Source: CTSOIL-112 sp049291875
GTDB lineage: Bacteria > Pseudomonadota > Gammaproteobacteria > Burkholderiales > Burkholderiaceae
Assembly: GCA_049291875.1 (NCBI GenBank)
Contig: JBATQE010000037.1
Span: 1-64,000, forward strand
DNA length: 64,000 nt
Direction of reading: 5' to 3'
The notes beneath the pieces were generated by a model. It saw only the letters and a list, made by a program, of their open reading frames with translations, was not told where the DNA came from and searched no databases. Below, one piece after another: positions 52,457 through 61,949 of the stretch (its first letter is position 1; each line of letters begins with the position of its first letter). The position numbers were made by a program, and so were the translations under genes.

Positions 52457-54018
52457 AAACCGTTTATATTCCGATGGATTCCGCGGCTTTGGCTTTGGGG
52501 GCGGATGAGTTGGTCGCATCCTTGCAGGCGTGGGCATCCGCTCATGGGCAGGAGATTCGCATTGTGCGTAACGGTTCGCGCGGCATGCTCTGGCTGGAGC
52601 CGCTGATTGAGGTGGAAACCGAGCGCGGACGCGTGGGTTATGCCGGTGCATCGGTGGATACCTTGCCCCAATGGCTGGCGGCGGGTTTGCTCGACGGCGC
52701 GCCGTTGGACAGTTCGATTGGTGTGGTGCATGAGCATCCGTATTTGCGTGGGCAGGAGCGTTTGACCTTTGCGCGCATCGGTTTGACTGATCCGCTGAGT
52801 TTGGATGATTATGAGGCGCATGGCGGCTGGACGGGTTTGCGACGGGCTTTGAACATGGATTCGGCGGCGATGGTGCAAACGGTGCTGGATTCGGGTTTGC
52901 GCGGTCGCGGCGGTGCGGCGTTTCCGGCGGGGATTAAATGGCAAACGGTGCTGGCGCAGAATGCGGAGCAAAAGTATGTGGTGTGCAATGCCGATGAGGG
53001 CGACTCGGGCACGTTTTCCGACCGTTTGCTGATGGAGTCTGATCCGTACACCTTGATTGAGGGGATGGTGATTGCGGGTTTGGCGGTACAGGCGACGCAG
53101 GGCTTTATTTATGTGCGTGCCGAATACCCGCATTCGATTGCGGTATTGCAAACGGCGATTGAGCGGGCGCAAGCGGTGGGCTGGTTGGGCGAACGCATAC
53201 AGGGTTCAGAGCAGACGTTTCATTTGAACGTGCGCGAGGCGGCGGGTGCGTACATCTGCGGCGAGGAAACCGCCTTGCTGGAAAGCATTGAGGGCAAACG
53301 CGGCATCGTGCGCGCGAAACCGCCATTACCCGCGATAGAAGGGCTGTTTGGCCGGCCCACGGTGATTAATAATGCGATTACCTTGGCCAGCGTGCCGCTG
53401 ATTTTTGCGAAGGGCGCTGCGTTTTACCGTGATTACGGTTTGGGGCGCTCGCTTGGAACCTTGCCGTTTCAGTTGGCGGGCAATGTGCGTCAAGGTGGTT
53501 TGGTGGAAAAGGCCTTTGGCATTAGCTTGCGCCAATTGGTGATGGATTTTGGCGGCGGTACGGCTTCGGGACGCCCAATCAAGGCGATTCAGGTCGGCGG
53601 GCCGTTGGGCAGTTATGTTCCCGAAGCGCACTGGGACGTGCCGATGGACTACGAACAATACGCGCAAATGGGCGCGGTGATCGGGCACGGCGGTATTGTG
53701 GTGCATGACGATACCGCGAATATGCGTGATTTGGCGCGCTATGCCATGGAATTTTGCGCGATCGAATCATGCGGTAAATGCACACCGTGTCGCATCGGCT
53801 CGGTGCGTGGGGTTGAGGTGCTTGACCGTTTTGTCAGCGCTCCCGAACAGACCGATGAGCACGAGGCATTGCTGCGTGATTTATGCGACACGATGGTGGG
53901 CGCCTCAATGTGCGCGATGGGCAGCATGACGCCGAATCCGGTACTGTCGGCGTTGAATTACTATCCCAACGATTTTCAAGTGAAACCGCATGAATCCGCG
54001 GTGAAAGGCACGGCATGA
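52453..54018 (+). CDS. fdsB: NAD-dependent formate dehydrogenase beta subunit (NuoF-like)
   Basis: This 521-residue FMN/4Fe-4S subunit reduces NAD+. It has a thioredoxin-like N-terminal ~100 residues (KTVYIPMDSAALALGADELV), then the NuoF core: NADH/FMN site GLRGRGGAAFPAGIKW, CNADEGDSGTFSDRLLM, GAYICGEETALLESIEGKRG, and 4Fe-4S ligands ESCGKCTPCRIG with a fourth Cys further on. The start overlaps fdsG and the end overlaps fdsA, both by ATGA, so the three subunits are translationally coupled. Confidence 0.96.
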   Translation: MKTVYIPMDSAALALGADELVASLQAWASAHGQEIRIVRNGSRGMLWLEPLIEVETERGRVGYAGASVDTLPQWLAAGLLDGAPLDSSIGVVHEHPYLRGQERLTFARIGLTDPLSLDDYEAHGGWTGLRRALNMDSAAMVQTVLDSGLRGRGGAAFPAGIKWQTVLAQNAEQKYVVCNADEGDSGTFSDRLLMESDPYTLIEGMVIAGLAVQATQGFIYVRAEYPHSIAVLQTAIERAQAVGWLGERIQGSEQTFHLNVREAAGAYICGEETALLESIEGKRGIVRAKPPLPAIEGLFGRPTVINNAITLASVPLIFAKGAAFYRDYGLGRSLGTLPFQLAGNVRQGGLVEKAFGISLRQLVMDFGGGTASGRPIKAIQVGGPLGSYVPEAHWDVPMDYEQYAQMGAVIGHGGIVVHDDTANMRDLARYAMEFCAIESCGKCTPCRIGSVRGVEVLDRFVSAPEQTDEHEALLRDLCDTMVGASMCAMGSMTPNPVLSALNYYPNDFQVKPHESAVKGTA

Positions 54019-56903
54019 ATATCATAGCAATCGATCGTGGTACGCCTGAGCGCCACAGTGCCGAAATGGTCACATTGACCATTGATGGACAAAGCATCAG
54101 CGTGCCTGCGGGCACATCCATCATGCGTGCGGCTTCGTTACTCGATAACCAAATTCCGAAGCTGTGTGCGACCGACTCGCTGGAACCGTTTGGCTCGTGT
54201 TGCATGTGTTTGGTGGAAATCGCCGGACGGCGCGGTTATCCCGCCTCGTGTACCACGCCGGTGGAAGCGGGCATGCAGGTGAAAACGCAGAGCGAGGCGC
54301 TGCACAAACTGCGGCGCAATGTGATGGAGCTGTATATTTCCGACCATCCGCTCGACTGTTTGACCTGCGCGGCCAATGGCAATTGCGAATTGCAAACGGT
54401 CGCCGGTATTACCGGCCTTCGCGAAGTGCGCTATGGCTTTGCAGGAGACAATCATTTTGATGCGGCGCACGCCGCGCCGAAAGACGAATCCAATCCCTAT
54501 TTCACCTACGATCCGTCCAAATGCATCGTGTGTAACCGCTGCGTGCGCGCGTGCGAGCAAACGCAGGGCACATTTGCCCTGACGATCGACGGGCGCGGCT
54601 TTGCCTCACGGGTGACGGCGGGGCAAAAACAGGATTTTCTCGATTCGGATTGTGTCAGTTGCGGCGCGTGCGTGGATGCCTGTCCGACGGCCACTTTGAC
54701 GGAAAAAAGCATTATCCAATGGGGTCAAGCCGAGCGCAGCGTCATCACCACCTGCGCTTACTGCGGCGTGGGCTGTAATTTCAAGGCCGAGATCAAAGGC
54801 GAGCAAGTGGTGCGCATGACGCCGTGGAAAGAGGGCAAGGCGAACGAAGGCCATGCCTGCGTCAAAGGGCGTTTTGCTTGGGGCTACGCTACACACCCAG
54901 ACCGCGTGACTCAGCCGATGATCCGCGCGAGCATTCACGAACCGTGGCAAGAGGTTTCATGGGACACGGCGATTGCCTATGTGGTGGACAAATTCAGCGC
55001 GATTCAAGCGCAATACGGTAAAAATGCACTCGGTGGCATTACCTCCTCGCGTTGCACCAATGAGGAAACCTATTTGGTGCAAAAATTCATGCGCGCTGTG
55101 CTCGGTACGAACAACGTCGATACCTGCGCGCGCGTGTGCCATTCGCCGACCGGCTACGGTTTGGGTCAGGCGTTTGGCACATCGGCAGGGACGCAAACCT
55201 TCAAATCGGTTGAGCAGGCCGACGTCATTGTGGTCATTGGGGCGAATCCGACCGATGCGCATCCCGTGTTTGGCTCGCGCTTGAAAAAGCGTTTGCGCCA
55301 AGGTGCACGCCTGATCGTGATTGACCCGCGTGAAATTGAATTGGTTCAATCGCCGCAGATCAAGGCGGAACATCATATTCAACTGCGACCGGGGACAAAT
55401 GTCGCGGTGATCAATGCTTTGGCACACGTCATTGTGACCGAAGGCTTGTACGATCGCGCGTTTGTGGCACAGCGCTGTGACACCGCATCGTTCGAGTTCT
55501 GGAAAAAATTCATCAGCCACGCGGACAATTCGCCCGAAGCCGTCGCGGACATCACGGGCGTGCCCGCCGACACCCTGCGCCAAGCCGCACGTTTGTACGC
55601 CACCGGTGGCAATGCGGCGATTTACTACGGGCTGGGTGTGACCGAACACGCGCAAGGCTCGACTGCGGTCATGGGTATTGCCAATCTGGCCATGCTCACC
55701 GGCAATATTGGGCGCGAGGGCGTGGGCGTGAATCCCTTGCGCGGACAAAACAATGTGCAAGGCTCCTGCGATATGGGTTCGTTCCCACACGAGTTTCCGG
55801 GCTATCGCCATGTGTCCGATGACGCGGTGCGTGCGCAGTTTGAGGCAGAATGGGGTTGCGCGCTCGACGCACAGCCCGGTTTGCGTATTCCAAATATGTT
55901 TGACGCGGCTCTGGCGGGGCAGTTCAAAGGCATGTATTGCCAAGGCGAAGACATCGTTCAGTCCGATCCGAATACCCAGCACGTCACTGAGGCGCTGTCG
56001 CAGCTTGACTGCTTGGTGGTGCAGGATATTTTCCTCAATGAAACTGCCAAATATGCCCATGTGTTTTTACCGGGCAGCAGCTTTTTGGAAAAAGACGGCA
56101 CGTTTACCAACGCCGAGCGGCGCATCAACCGCGTGCGCAAGATCATGACGCCGCTGGGTCAATACGCCGACTGGGAAGCGACGCAAAAACTCGCGCAGGC
56201 TTTTGGCTACCCGATGAATTACGCGCACCCGAGCGAAATCATGGATGAAATTGCGCGCCTGACGCCGACTTTTGCGGGCGTGAGCTATGCCAAACTCGAT
56301 GAATACGGTAGCGTGCAATGGCCGTGCAACGACCGCACGCCCGTCACCGGCATGGACATCATGCACACGGAGACCTTCGCGCGCGGCTTGGGGCGGTTCT
56401 TGGTCACACAGTATGTACCGACCGACGAAAAAGTCACGCCGAAGTTCCCGCTGCTGCTCACCACCGGACGGATTTTGTCGCAATACAACGTCGGCGCACA
56501 GACCCGTCGTACCGCCAACAGCGTTTGGCATGAGCAAGATTGGCTGGATATTCACCCCGAGGATGCGAAAGAGCGCGGCATTGCCAATGGTGACTGGGTG
56601 CGCGTGCACAGCCGCGCGGGGCAGACGTTGTTGCAGGCGAATGTGTCCGAGCGCGTCCAGCCGGGCGTGGTGTACACCACATTCCATTTCCCTGAATCCG
56701 GTGCGAACGTGGTTACGACCGATAATTCGGATTGGGCGACCAATTGTCCTGAATACAAAGTGACGGCGGTGCAAGTGCAGCGTGAGAACGATACGACCAT
56801 GTGGCCTGCTGCATGGCCTGCCGCGAGACAGGAGTTCGAGGCGATGCAACAGCGTTTCTGGCAACAACGCCAACCCTTGTCCAAAAAGATGGCGAAATCA
56901 TAA
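54015..56903 (+). CDS. fdsA: NAD-dependent formate dehydrogenase alpha (molybdenum) subunit
   Basis: This 962-residue cytosolic catalytic subunit oxidises formate to CO2. The NuoG-like N-terminus has a 2Fe-2S site (Cys51, Cys62, Cys65, Cys79), the HPLDCLTC-NGNC cluster and two ferredoxin clusters (CIVCNRCVRAC; CVSCGACVDAC). The molybdopterin part starts at the 4Fe-4S Cys247, Cys250, Cys254, Cys282. The active site is Cys375-His376 in RVCHSPTG: cysteine rather than selenocysteine, so no selenium machinery is needed. The remainder includes YYGLGVTEHAQGS, GNIGREGVGVNPLRGQNNVQ and the C-terminal nucleotide-binding domain. Confidence 0.97.
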   Translation: MNIIAIDRGTPERHSAEMVTLTIDGQSISVPAGTSIMRAASLLDNQIPKLCATDSLEPFGSCCMCLVEIAGRRGYPASCTTPVEAGMQVKTQSEALHKLRRNVMELYISDHPLDCLTCAANGNCELQTVAGITGLREVRYGFAGDNHFDAAHAAPKDESNPYFTYDPSKCIVCNRCVRACEQTQGTFALTIDGRGFASRVTAGQKQDFLDSDCVSCGACVDACPTATLTEKSIIQWGQAERSVITTCAYCGVGCNFKAEIKGEQVVRMTPWKEGKANEGHACVKGRFAWGYATHPDRVTQPMIRASIHEPWQEVSWDTAIAYVVDKFSAIQAQYGKNALGGITSSRCTNEETYLVQKFMRAVLGTNNVDTCARVCHSPTGYGLGQAFGTSAGTQTFKSVEQADVIVVIGANPTDAHPVFGSRLKKRLRQGARLIVIDPREIELVQSPQIKAEHHIQLRPGTNVAVINALAHVIVTEGLYDRAFVAQRCDTASFEFWKKFISHADNSPEAVADITGVPADTLRQAARLYATGGNAAIYYGLGVTEHAQGSTAVMGIANLAMLTGNIGREGVGVNPLRGQNNVQGSCDMGSFPHEFPGYRHVSDDAVRAQFEAEWGCALDAQPGLRIPNMFDAALAGQFKGMYCQGEDIVQSDPNTQHVTEALSQLDCLVVQDIFLNETAKYAHVFLPGSSFLEKDGTFTNAERRINRVRKIMTPLGQYADWEATQKLAQAFGYPMNYAHPSEIMDEIARLTPTFAGVSYAKLDEYGSVQWPCNDRTPVTGMDIMHTETFARGLGRFLVTQYVPTDEKVTPKFPLLLTTGRILSQYNVGAQTRRTANSVWHEQDWLDIHPEDAKERGIANGDWVRVHSRAGQTLLQANVSERVQPGVVYTTFHFPESGANVVTTDNSDWATNCPEYKVTAVQVQRENDTTMWPAAWPAARQEFEAMQQRFWQQRQPLSKKMAKS

Positions 56904-56932
56904 GTGAATGGCGACATAGCGAGTGCATCAAC

Positions 56933-57844
56933 ATGAGACAACAGAGCGATCATCATGAATACGATGGCAATGAATGCGCTGGCAAGGGATGCGCTGATGA
57001 CGGAGCGCGTCAACTCGCCGACCGCGCCGTGGTCAAAGGCACGGTCAGACCGATTCGCGCGGGACAAGTGCAGGATGAACTGTCCGACGCATTGGCCTGC
57101 GAAGTACCCGTCGCGTTGGCAATCAACGGTATTTCGCATGCCGTGATGATGACCACGCCGAGCGATTTGGCCGAGTTTGCTTTGGGTTTTGCCTACACCG
57201 AAGGGCTGATTGAGCGACGCGCTGACGTGTATGACATTGACATTGAACCGCAGGATCATGGTGCGGCGATCATCGTGCGCATGACCGTGAGCAGTGCCTG
57301 CTTTGCGCAGCTAAAAGCGGCGCGACGTACCTTGCTCGGGCGCACCGGTTGCGGTCTGTGCGGTGTGGATTCGCTGGCGTATTTTGAGCAGCAACCGGCC
57401 GCGAATCCGAACCGCGAGGCTTCGCGCTTGGACCTCGGGCTGCTGGATGCGGTGCTGGCGCGGTTTGAACGGCTGCAAATCATGCGCAATCAGACAGGGA
57501 CGACCCACGCCGCGGCGTGGGTGAATTGGCAAGGTGAGGTGATGCTGTTGCGCGAAGACGTCGGGCGGCACAATGCCTTGGACAAACTCATCGGGGCGCT
57601 GCTTGACGGGGATGCTCATCCGAGCGACGGATTCGTGTTGGTCAGCAGTCGTGCGAGTTACGAAATGGTGCAAAAAACCTTGCGCTGGGGTGCAGGTTGT
57701 TTGGTTTCCGTGTCCGCCGCCACCGCCAAAGCGGTTGAGTGGGCGCACCAGCATCAATTGCAATTAATCGGTTTCGCTCGCCCCGGACGCGCGGTGCTGT
57801 ACACGGACGTTTCACGCCAAGCGATTTTGAAAGAACTGATATGA
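56933..57844 (+). CDS. fdhD: Formate dehydrogenase accessory sulphurtransferase FdhD
   Basis: This protein transfers sulphur from a cysteine desulphurase to the molybdenum cofactor so that formate dehydrogenase becomes active. The 303 aa include VALAINGISHAVMMTTPSDL, LAEFALGFAYTEGLI, the sulphur-carrying GRTGCGLCGVDSL with the CxxC pair, and LREDVGRHNALDKLIGALL near the cofactor site. The exact start is uncertain: the frame is open upstream into fdsA and the ribosome site is weak; ATG 56933 fits length. The end overlaps fdsD by ATGA. Confidence 0.94.
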   Translation: MRQQSDHHEYDGNECAGKGCADDGARQLADRAVVKGTVRPIRAGQVQDELSDALACEVPVALAINGISHAVMMTTPSDLAEFALGFAYTEGLIERRADVYDIDIEPQDHGAAIIVRMTVSSACFAQLKAARRTLLGRTGCGLCGVDSLAYFEQQPAANPNREASRLDLGLLDAVLARFERLQIMRNQTGTTHAAAWVNWQGEVMLLREDVGRHNALDKLIGALLDGDAHPSDGFVLVSSRASYEMVQKTLRWGAGCLVSVSAATAKAVEWAHQHQLQLIGFARPGRAVLYTDVSRQAILKELI

Positions 57845-58089
57845 ACACCAATACCGAACAGCGCGCAGAGGGCGCGCAGTTGATCAAAATGGCCAATCAA
57901 ATCGGCCAGTTTTTCGAGGCGAACGGCGCACCCGAGGAAATGGGACAACAGGCACTGGCGCACATCGAGGCTTTTTGGGCGCCCATGATGTGCGCGCAGA
58001 TGAAAAAGCTATTGCAAACAGGTCATGCGCAGGGACTGAGTCCCTTCATGCAGGCCGCATTTATACGGGCGGGTTGGGACAAACCGTAA
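57841..58089 (+). CDS. fdsD: Formate dehydrogenase delta subunit
   Basis: This 82-residue helical protein is of the FdsD family: IKMANQIGQFFEANGAPEEM and AHIEAFWAPMMCAQMKKLL. FdsD is a small component found with FdsABG and thought to assist assembly or maturation. It overlaps the fdhD stop and ends the operon. Function is inferred from family and position. Confidence 0.93.
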   Translation: MNTNTEQRAEGAQLIKMANQIGQFFEANGAPEEMGQQALAHIEAFWAPMMCAQMKKLLQTGHAQGLSPFMQAAFIRAGWDKP

Positions 58090-58264
58090 ATCTTAAAAGC
58101 AGCAAAAATGCGGATAAGCAATCTATTTCGCACAGTCATCAAATACAGACCGAAGTTTTGAATCCTCTATGTAAAAAGGGAAAAGTTACCTATAACTTTG
58201 CCTGAAACAGGTATATCCTGTGCGTAGCACTATCTTCATTCATCTAATAACAAAGGAGTGTTTT

Positions 58265-59001
58265 ATGCGTCACACATTCATGCTTCGTTCTGTATTGATT
58301 GCTGCCTTGTTGGCAGTATGTACCGTGGCTTCGGCCAAAGGGCCGAAAGTGCCTTACACCCAGCCCGGCATGACCGAAAACGACCGTACCCATGAAAATG
58401 AGGTGAATTGGGTTTCGGCTGTGGATATTGAAAAAAGCCTGCAAGGCAAACGCAAAATAACCGTGGGCTTTGACATTGACGACACGGCATTGGTCTCCAG
58501 TCAATGTTTTTACTAGGTAAAAACAAATACTCGCCGACCAATTACGACTATTTGCACAATCAAGAGTTTTGGGATTATGTCGCCGATGGCTGCGATCTGA
58601 GTTCGATTCCGAAAGAATCGGCGAGAAAACTCATCGATATGCACGTCAAGCGCGGCGATCAAGTGGTGTTCATCACCGGCCGCACGCCGCACAGCAGCTA
58701 TGATGGCAAATCGATGGACTCGTTGTCTTTGCTGATGCAAAAGACGTTTAACATCCCGAATATGAAACCGGTGATTTACACCCGCGATGAAGTGGTGAAG
58801 CCGTATCAACACGATAAAAGCTATTACATCAAACAGGCCAACGTGAAGCTGTTTTACGGCGACTCGGACGGTGATATTTTGGCCGCGCGTGAAGTTGGCG
58901 TGCGTGGCATTCGCGTCATTCGCTCTGCAGTCAGTACCAATCGGCCTTTGCCGATGAACGGCGGCTATGGTGAGGAAGTGGTGCGTGATTCGTGGTATTG
59001 A
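58265..59001 (+). pseudogene. aphA: Class B acid phosphatase (AphA-like), frameshifted
   Basis: The N-terminal part (from ATG 58265, AAAGGAG site) has a signal peptide (ends CTVASAKG) and the HAD nucleophile motif TVGFDIDDTALVSS, then hits TAG at 58514-58516 after QCFY. The -1 frame continues LGKNKYSPTNYDYLHNQEFW, then SIPKESARKLIDMHVKRGDQ, VVFITGRTPHSS, the FYGDSDGDI motif and EEVVRDSWY to 59001. Joining the frames needs one extra base near 58513 and gives a full ~245-residue AphA, a periplasmic nucleotide phosphatase. All catalytic residues are split between the two parts, so as read the gene is inactive. A sequencing error or recent mutation would explain it equally. Confidence 0.88.
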
Positions 59002-59020
59002 GTTTGTTTTGCTCTCAATC

Positions 59021-59050
59021 AACAGCCATTGGGTAGCCAATGGCTGTTTT
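59021..59050 (+). terminator. Rho-independent terminator after the aphA pseudogene
   Basis: AACAGCCATTGG, loop GTAG, CCAATGGCTGTT, then TT: a 12-bp perfect stem. Confidence 0.82.
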
Positions 59051-59143
59051 CATTGATTGGTACGGGACGACGGTTATAATGCCCAAGTGCGCAGATGTTT
59101 GTTGCGTCAATATGATTCAGTTAAAACCATCATCAGGAAAAGA

Positions 59144-59593
59144 ATGACACAAATTTGGGTGGATGCCGACGCATGTCCGCGCGCGGTCAAAGAGGTGATT
59201 TATCGGGCGGCGCGGCGCACGCAGATGGTGACCACTTTGGTGGCGAATCAAATGTTGTTGACGCCGCCATCGCCGTTTATCAAGGCAATTCAAGTGCCTG
59301 CGGGCATGGATGTGGCGGACAATGAAATTGTGCGGCGTGCGTCAGCGCAGGATTTGGTGATTACGGCGGACATTCCGCTGGCGGCGCAAATCGTTGAGAT
59401 GGGTGCGCTGGCGCTCAATCCACGCGGTGAATGGTATACCCGCGAAAATGTACGCGCGTTTTTGTCGATGCGTGACTTTATGCAGCATTTGCGCGACTCT
59501 GGGACGCAAACCGGCGGTCCTGCCGCATTGTCGGCACGCGATGTACAGGCATTTGCCAATGCTTTGGATGGTTGGCTGGCGAAACAACGCTGA
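59144..59593 (+). CDS. yaiI: YaiI/UPF0178 (DUF188) family protein
   Basis: This 149-residue protein begins MTQIWVDADACPRAVKEVIY, the hallmark of DUF188 with paired Asp residues and a Cys. QDLVITADIPLAAQIVEMG, ALNPRGEWYT and the ending GGPAALSARDVQAFANALDG are also typical. The fold resembles PIN-like nucleases but the function is unknown. AGGAAAAG lies before the ATG; the longer upstream frame is not conserved in type. Confidence 0.94.
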   Translation: MTQIWVDADACPRAVKEVIYRAARRTQMVTTLVANQMLLTPPSPFIKAIQVPAGMDVADNEIVRRASAQDLVITADIPLAAQIVEMGALALNPRGEWYTRENVRAFLSMRDFMQHLRDSGTQTGGPAALSARDVQAFANALDGWLAKQR

Positions 59594-59644
59594 TAAAATG
59601 GTGCTGATAAAGCGGCGCTGAAGCGCTGTTGCCAAAATAGTGTT

Positions 59645-60400
59645 TTACGGAACGATTACTTCACGGTAGTTGGGAAAAATGACCGGCATGAGGTGGTTCG
59701 GCAAAAAATAGCGCGAGAAACAACGCGAACTCGAACCGACATGCACCAGATGCAGGCACAATCCTTCGGTGTCGGGCGTGGTGATGACGGCGCATTGGTC
59801 TTTGAGCAGGGCTTTGACAAAATACTCGTCCTCGCAAAAGCTCAACGGCTCGAATGGATGTTGCACGGCGGCCGCGCGTCGATACACATACGAGAATCCG
59901 TAAAACACGATGAAATCCGCGCCGATCTGCATTTTGTCATGAAAGATGACGTGTTCTATTTCCTCGCGGTTCAGCACGTAGTGGTGGCCGGTTTTGGCAG
60001 TCAAATCCATGTAGCCAAAAAAATCCTGCTTGGGCGCGTGTAGATAAAAAGCCGAGAGTTTGATCAAATCCGCCTGATTTTGTACTAAATGGCCGAGCAT
60101 TATGCGCAGGTAGTCGGGCGCGTAGTGATCGTCATCGTCAAAATGCGCGATGTAGTCGTATTGCGCCCGTTCAATCATTTGATTGCGTTTTTCCCCGATG
60201 CTCAGCGGCACGCTGCTGTGCATATAGGTGATGCGCGGGTCGGTCTGTGCCGTTGCGATCATCCATGCATTGGGCGTGGGCGAGTCGTCAAATACCAGCC
60301 ATTCCCAGTTGACTTCGCGCTGCCGGCAAATGCAGTCGTACAGCGCAGGCAGGTAATGGCTGCGGTTGGCGGTCGGGGTGATGAGGGAAACGTTGGTCAT
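59645..60400 (-). CDS. Family 2 glycosyltransferase
   Basis: This 251-residue cytosolic GT-A enzyme begins VSLITPTANRSHYLPALYDC with LVFDDSPTPN. It has IGEKRNQMIERAQYDYIAHF followed by the DDDDHY metal/nucleotide motif (DXD). It lacks membrane helices. Substrates are not deducible; no surface polysaccharide genes are nearby. It starts 6 bp after the squalene synthase-like gene and belongs to a three-gene unit with rluE. Confidence 0.88.
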   Translation of the reverse strand: MTNVSLITPTANRSHYLPALYDCICRQREVNWEWLVFDDSPTPNAWMIATAQTDPRITYMHSSVPLSIGEKRNQMIERAQYDYIAHFDDDDHYAPDYLRIMLGHLVQNQADLIKLSAFYLHAPKQDFFGYMDLTAKTGHHYVLNREEIEHVIFHDKMQIGADFIVFYGFSYVYRRAAAVQHPFEPLSFCEDEYFVKALLKDQCAVITTPDTEGLCLHLVHVGSSSRCFSRYFLPNHLMPVIFPNYREVIVP

Positions 60401-60406
60401 GTCGAT

Positions 60407-61237
60407 TTAGCTTCGTACCGTACGCCACCATTTGCGCAATGGGGCGATGCTGACCAAACCCTCGAATAATTCAGTCGGGTCTTGCGCGATCAGCGTGAGC
60501 AAATCGGCACGCAGATTCATCAGTGTGTGCCAACTGCGTATGGATTTTTGCTGCGTTTTGCTGAGGGCGCGGTATTGCGTTTGGTAGTTCGCTAATTCAG
60601 ATTGCGCGTGGGCGATGAGTTTTTCAAGCAGCGGTTTGAGCGGCTGCGCACGGTTTTGGCTGAGTGATGTCGAGAGCAGAATATGGGCGGGCGTGTCGGT
60701 TTCCTTGAGCCACTGCATCGGAATCCAAATGCGTTGATGGCTCAGATTGTGACCGATGTGGCGAATCTGATCAATCCACCACAGCGCACGACCGGCGGAC
60801 TGAATCAGCTCATCGGGAACTGACGCATGGATCAATATGAACCATAACCGCGCAAATTCTCCGCCAATCGCATCTATGGTCGGCTGCAATTGCGCTAAAT
60901 CTTCTACGCGGTTCAAATGGTGCCAGTGCATGTGTCCGTGCAGCAGCATCTGCAGGGCTTCGGCGTGCTTGTCCGACCAATCGGCCGCGTACAGGGCGCG
61001 CAGAGCAGGGTGCTCAATGGCTTTTGCAGGCTCGGCTTCCAGTTCATGATGCCACCAATTGAGCGTGGTCACGGCCTGATGATTGTCGGCGTAATTCGCG
61101 GCCTCGCGCCATTTACGGTGTAGGGCGTACAGCCCGAGCAGCGATTGATGCGCCGATTCGGGGGCTTTGTTCAGCGCATAGTACACACTGCTGGCTGAGT
61201 AGGGCTGCGGCTCGATGGTGAGAAGGGTTTCGGACAT
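60407..61237 (-). CDS. Squalene/phytoene synthase-like protein lacking the Asp-rich motifs
   Basis: The 276-residue all-helical protein resembles trans-isoprenyl diphosphate synthases in overall pattern: SASSVYYALNKAPESAHQSL near the N-terminus, LLGLYALHRKWREAANYAD where the DxxxD motif is expected, LNWWHHELEA, and QIRHIGHNLSHQRIWIPMQW at the second motif. In active enzymes these read close to DDIVD and LRDVGEDAxxGRxYLP. Here both sets of metal-binding Asp residues are missing. It may be a non-catalytic relative (compare NDUFAF6/COQ-type proteins). It lies between rluE and the glycosyltransferase gene. Confidence 0.7.
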   Translation of the reverse strand: MSETLLTIEPQPYSASSVYYALNKAPESAHQSLLGLYALHRKWREAANYADNHQAVTTLNWWHHELEAEPAKAIEHPALRALYAADWSDKHAEALQMLLHGHMHWHHLNRVEDLAQLQPTIDAIGGEFARLWFILIHASVPDELIQSAGRALWWIDQIRHIGHNLSHQRIWIPMQWLKETDTPAHILLSTSLSQNRAQPLKPLLEKLIAHAQSELANYQTQYRALSKTQQKSIRSWHTLMNLRADLLTLIAQDPTELFEGLVSIAPLRKWWRTVRS

Positions 61238-61268
61238 GGCTTGGCTAAAAAACGGTTTATTTGAACTA

Positions 61269-61949
61269 TTATTTGGATGGTGGTGATTTTAACCGTTTCG
61301 GGCGCGGGACGTTGGTCGAATGTTGGGTTGGCCGTTGCGTTGGACGACGTGGATTTTTGTGTGGTGCGGCGGTCGGTTTGATCGGTGCGGGATTGGGATC
61401 AATCCAAACCCATTGGCCCAAAGCCAATGTCTGAGCCATTTCGGTGTGAGACCATAGGCTGTAATCGCCGATGTGGGTGCGTATCAGGCGCAAGGTTGGC
61501 AGTCCGACGGCGGCGGTCATGCGACGCACTTGGCGATTGCGCCCCTCGGTCAGGGTGATTTGTAACCAATGCGTCGGGATACTTTTGCGCTCGCGGATGG
61601 GTGGATTGCGCGCCCATAGCCACTCAGGTTCGTCGATGATCTGTACATCACACGGCTGGGTCAGGCCGTCGTTCAACTCAACTCCTCGGCGTAATTGTTC
61701 GCATGCGGCCTCGGATGGCGCGCCTTCGACTTGCACGCAGTAGATTTTGGGCTTTTTATGCATGGGATGGCTGATTTGGTGCTGCAGGCGACCATCGTCG
61801 GTCAGCAATACCAAGCCTTCGGAGTCGGTATCCAAACGCCCGGCGGGGTAAACATTCGGCACGCGCACATGATCTGCCAAGCTTGCGTGTTGCTCGTGCG
61901 GGGAGAATTGGCAGATCACGCCAAAGGGTTTATTGAGAAGTAGCAGCAT
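61269..61949 (-). CDS. rluE: 23S rRNA pseudouridine synthase of the RsuA/RluE family
   Basis: The 226-residue enzyme starts directly at LLLLNKPFGVICQFS with no S4 domain, as in RluE, which modifies 23S rRNA U2457. Catalytic Asp lies in PAGRLDTDSEGLVLL; other motifs are KIYCVQVEG and LTEGRNRQVRRMTAAVGLP. A Pro/Lys/Arg-rich tail of ~40 residues (PAPIKPTAAPHKNPRRPTQR) follows the domain and may help rRNA binding. The gene diverges from icd with 236 bp between. Confidence 0.92.
   Translation of the reverse strand: MLLLLNKPFGVICQFSPHEQHASLADHVRVPNVYPAGRLDTDSEGLVLLTDDGRLQHQISHPMHKKPKIYCVQVEGAPSEAACEQLRRGVELNDGLTQPCDVQIIDEPEWLWARNPPIRERKSIPTHWLQITLTEGRNRQVRRMTAAVGLPTLRLIRTHIGDYSLWSHTEMAQTLALGQWVWIDPNPAPIKPTAAPHKNPRRPTQRPTQHSTNVPRPKRLKSPPSK

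Noticed and set aside
55105..55160. Selenocysteine at the formate dehydrogenase active site
   Set aside because: The codon at position 375 is TGC (Cys), not TGA, so no selenocysteine insertion is needed.
54957..56873. Long antisense frames opposite fdsA
   Set aside because: High GC and Leu/Ala codon bias produce them; fdsA on the other strand has full motif support.
58508..58520. Programmed -1 frameshifting in the aphA-like gene
   Set aside because: The junction does not form an X-XXY-YYZ slippery heptamer in the right frame and no downstream pseudoknot is evident; AphA genes are not known to use recoding.
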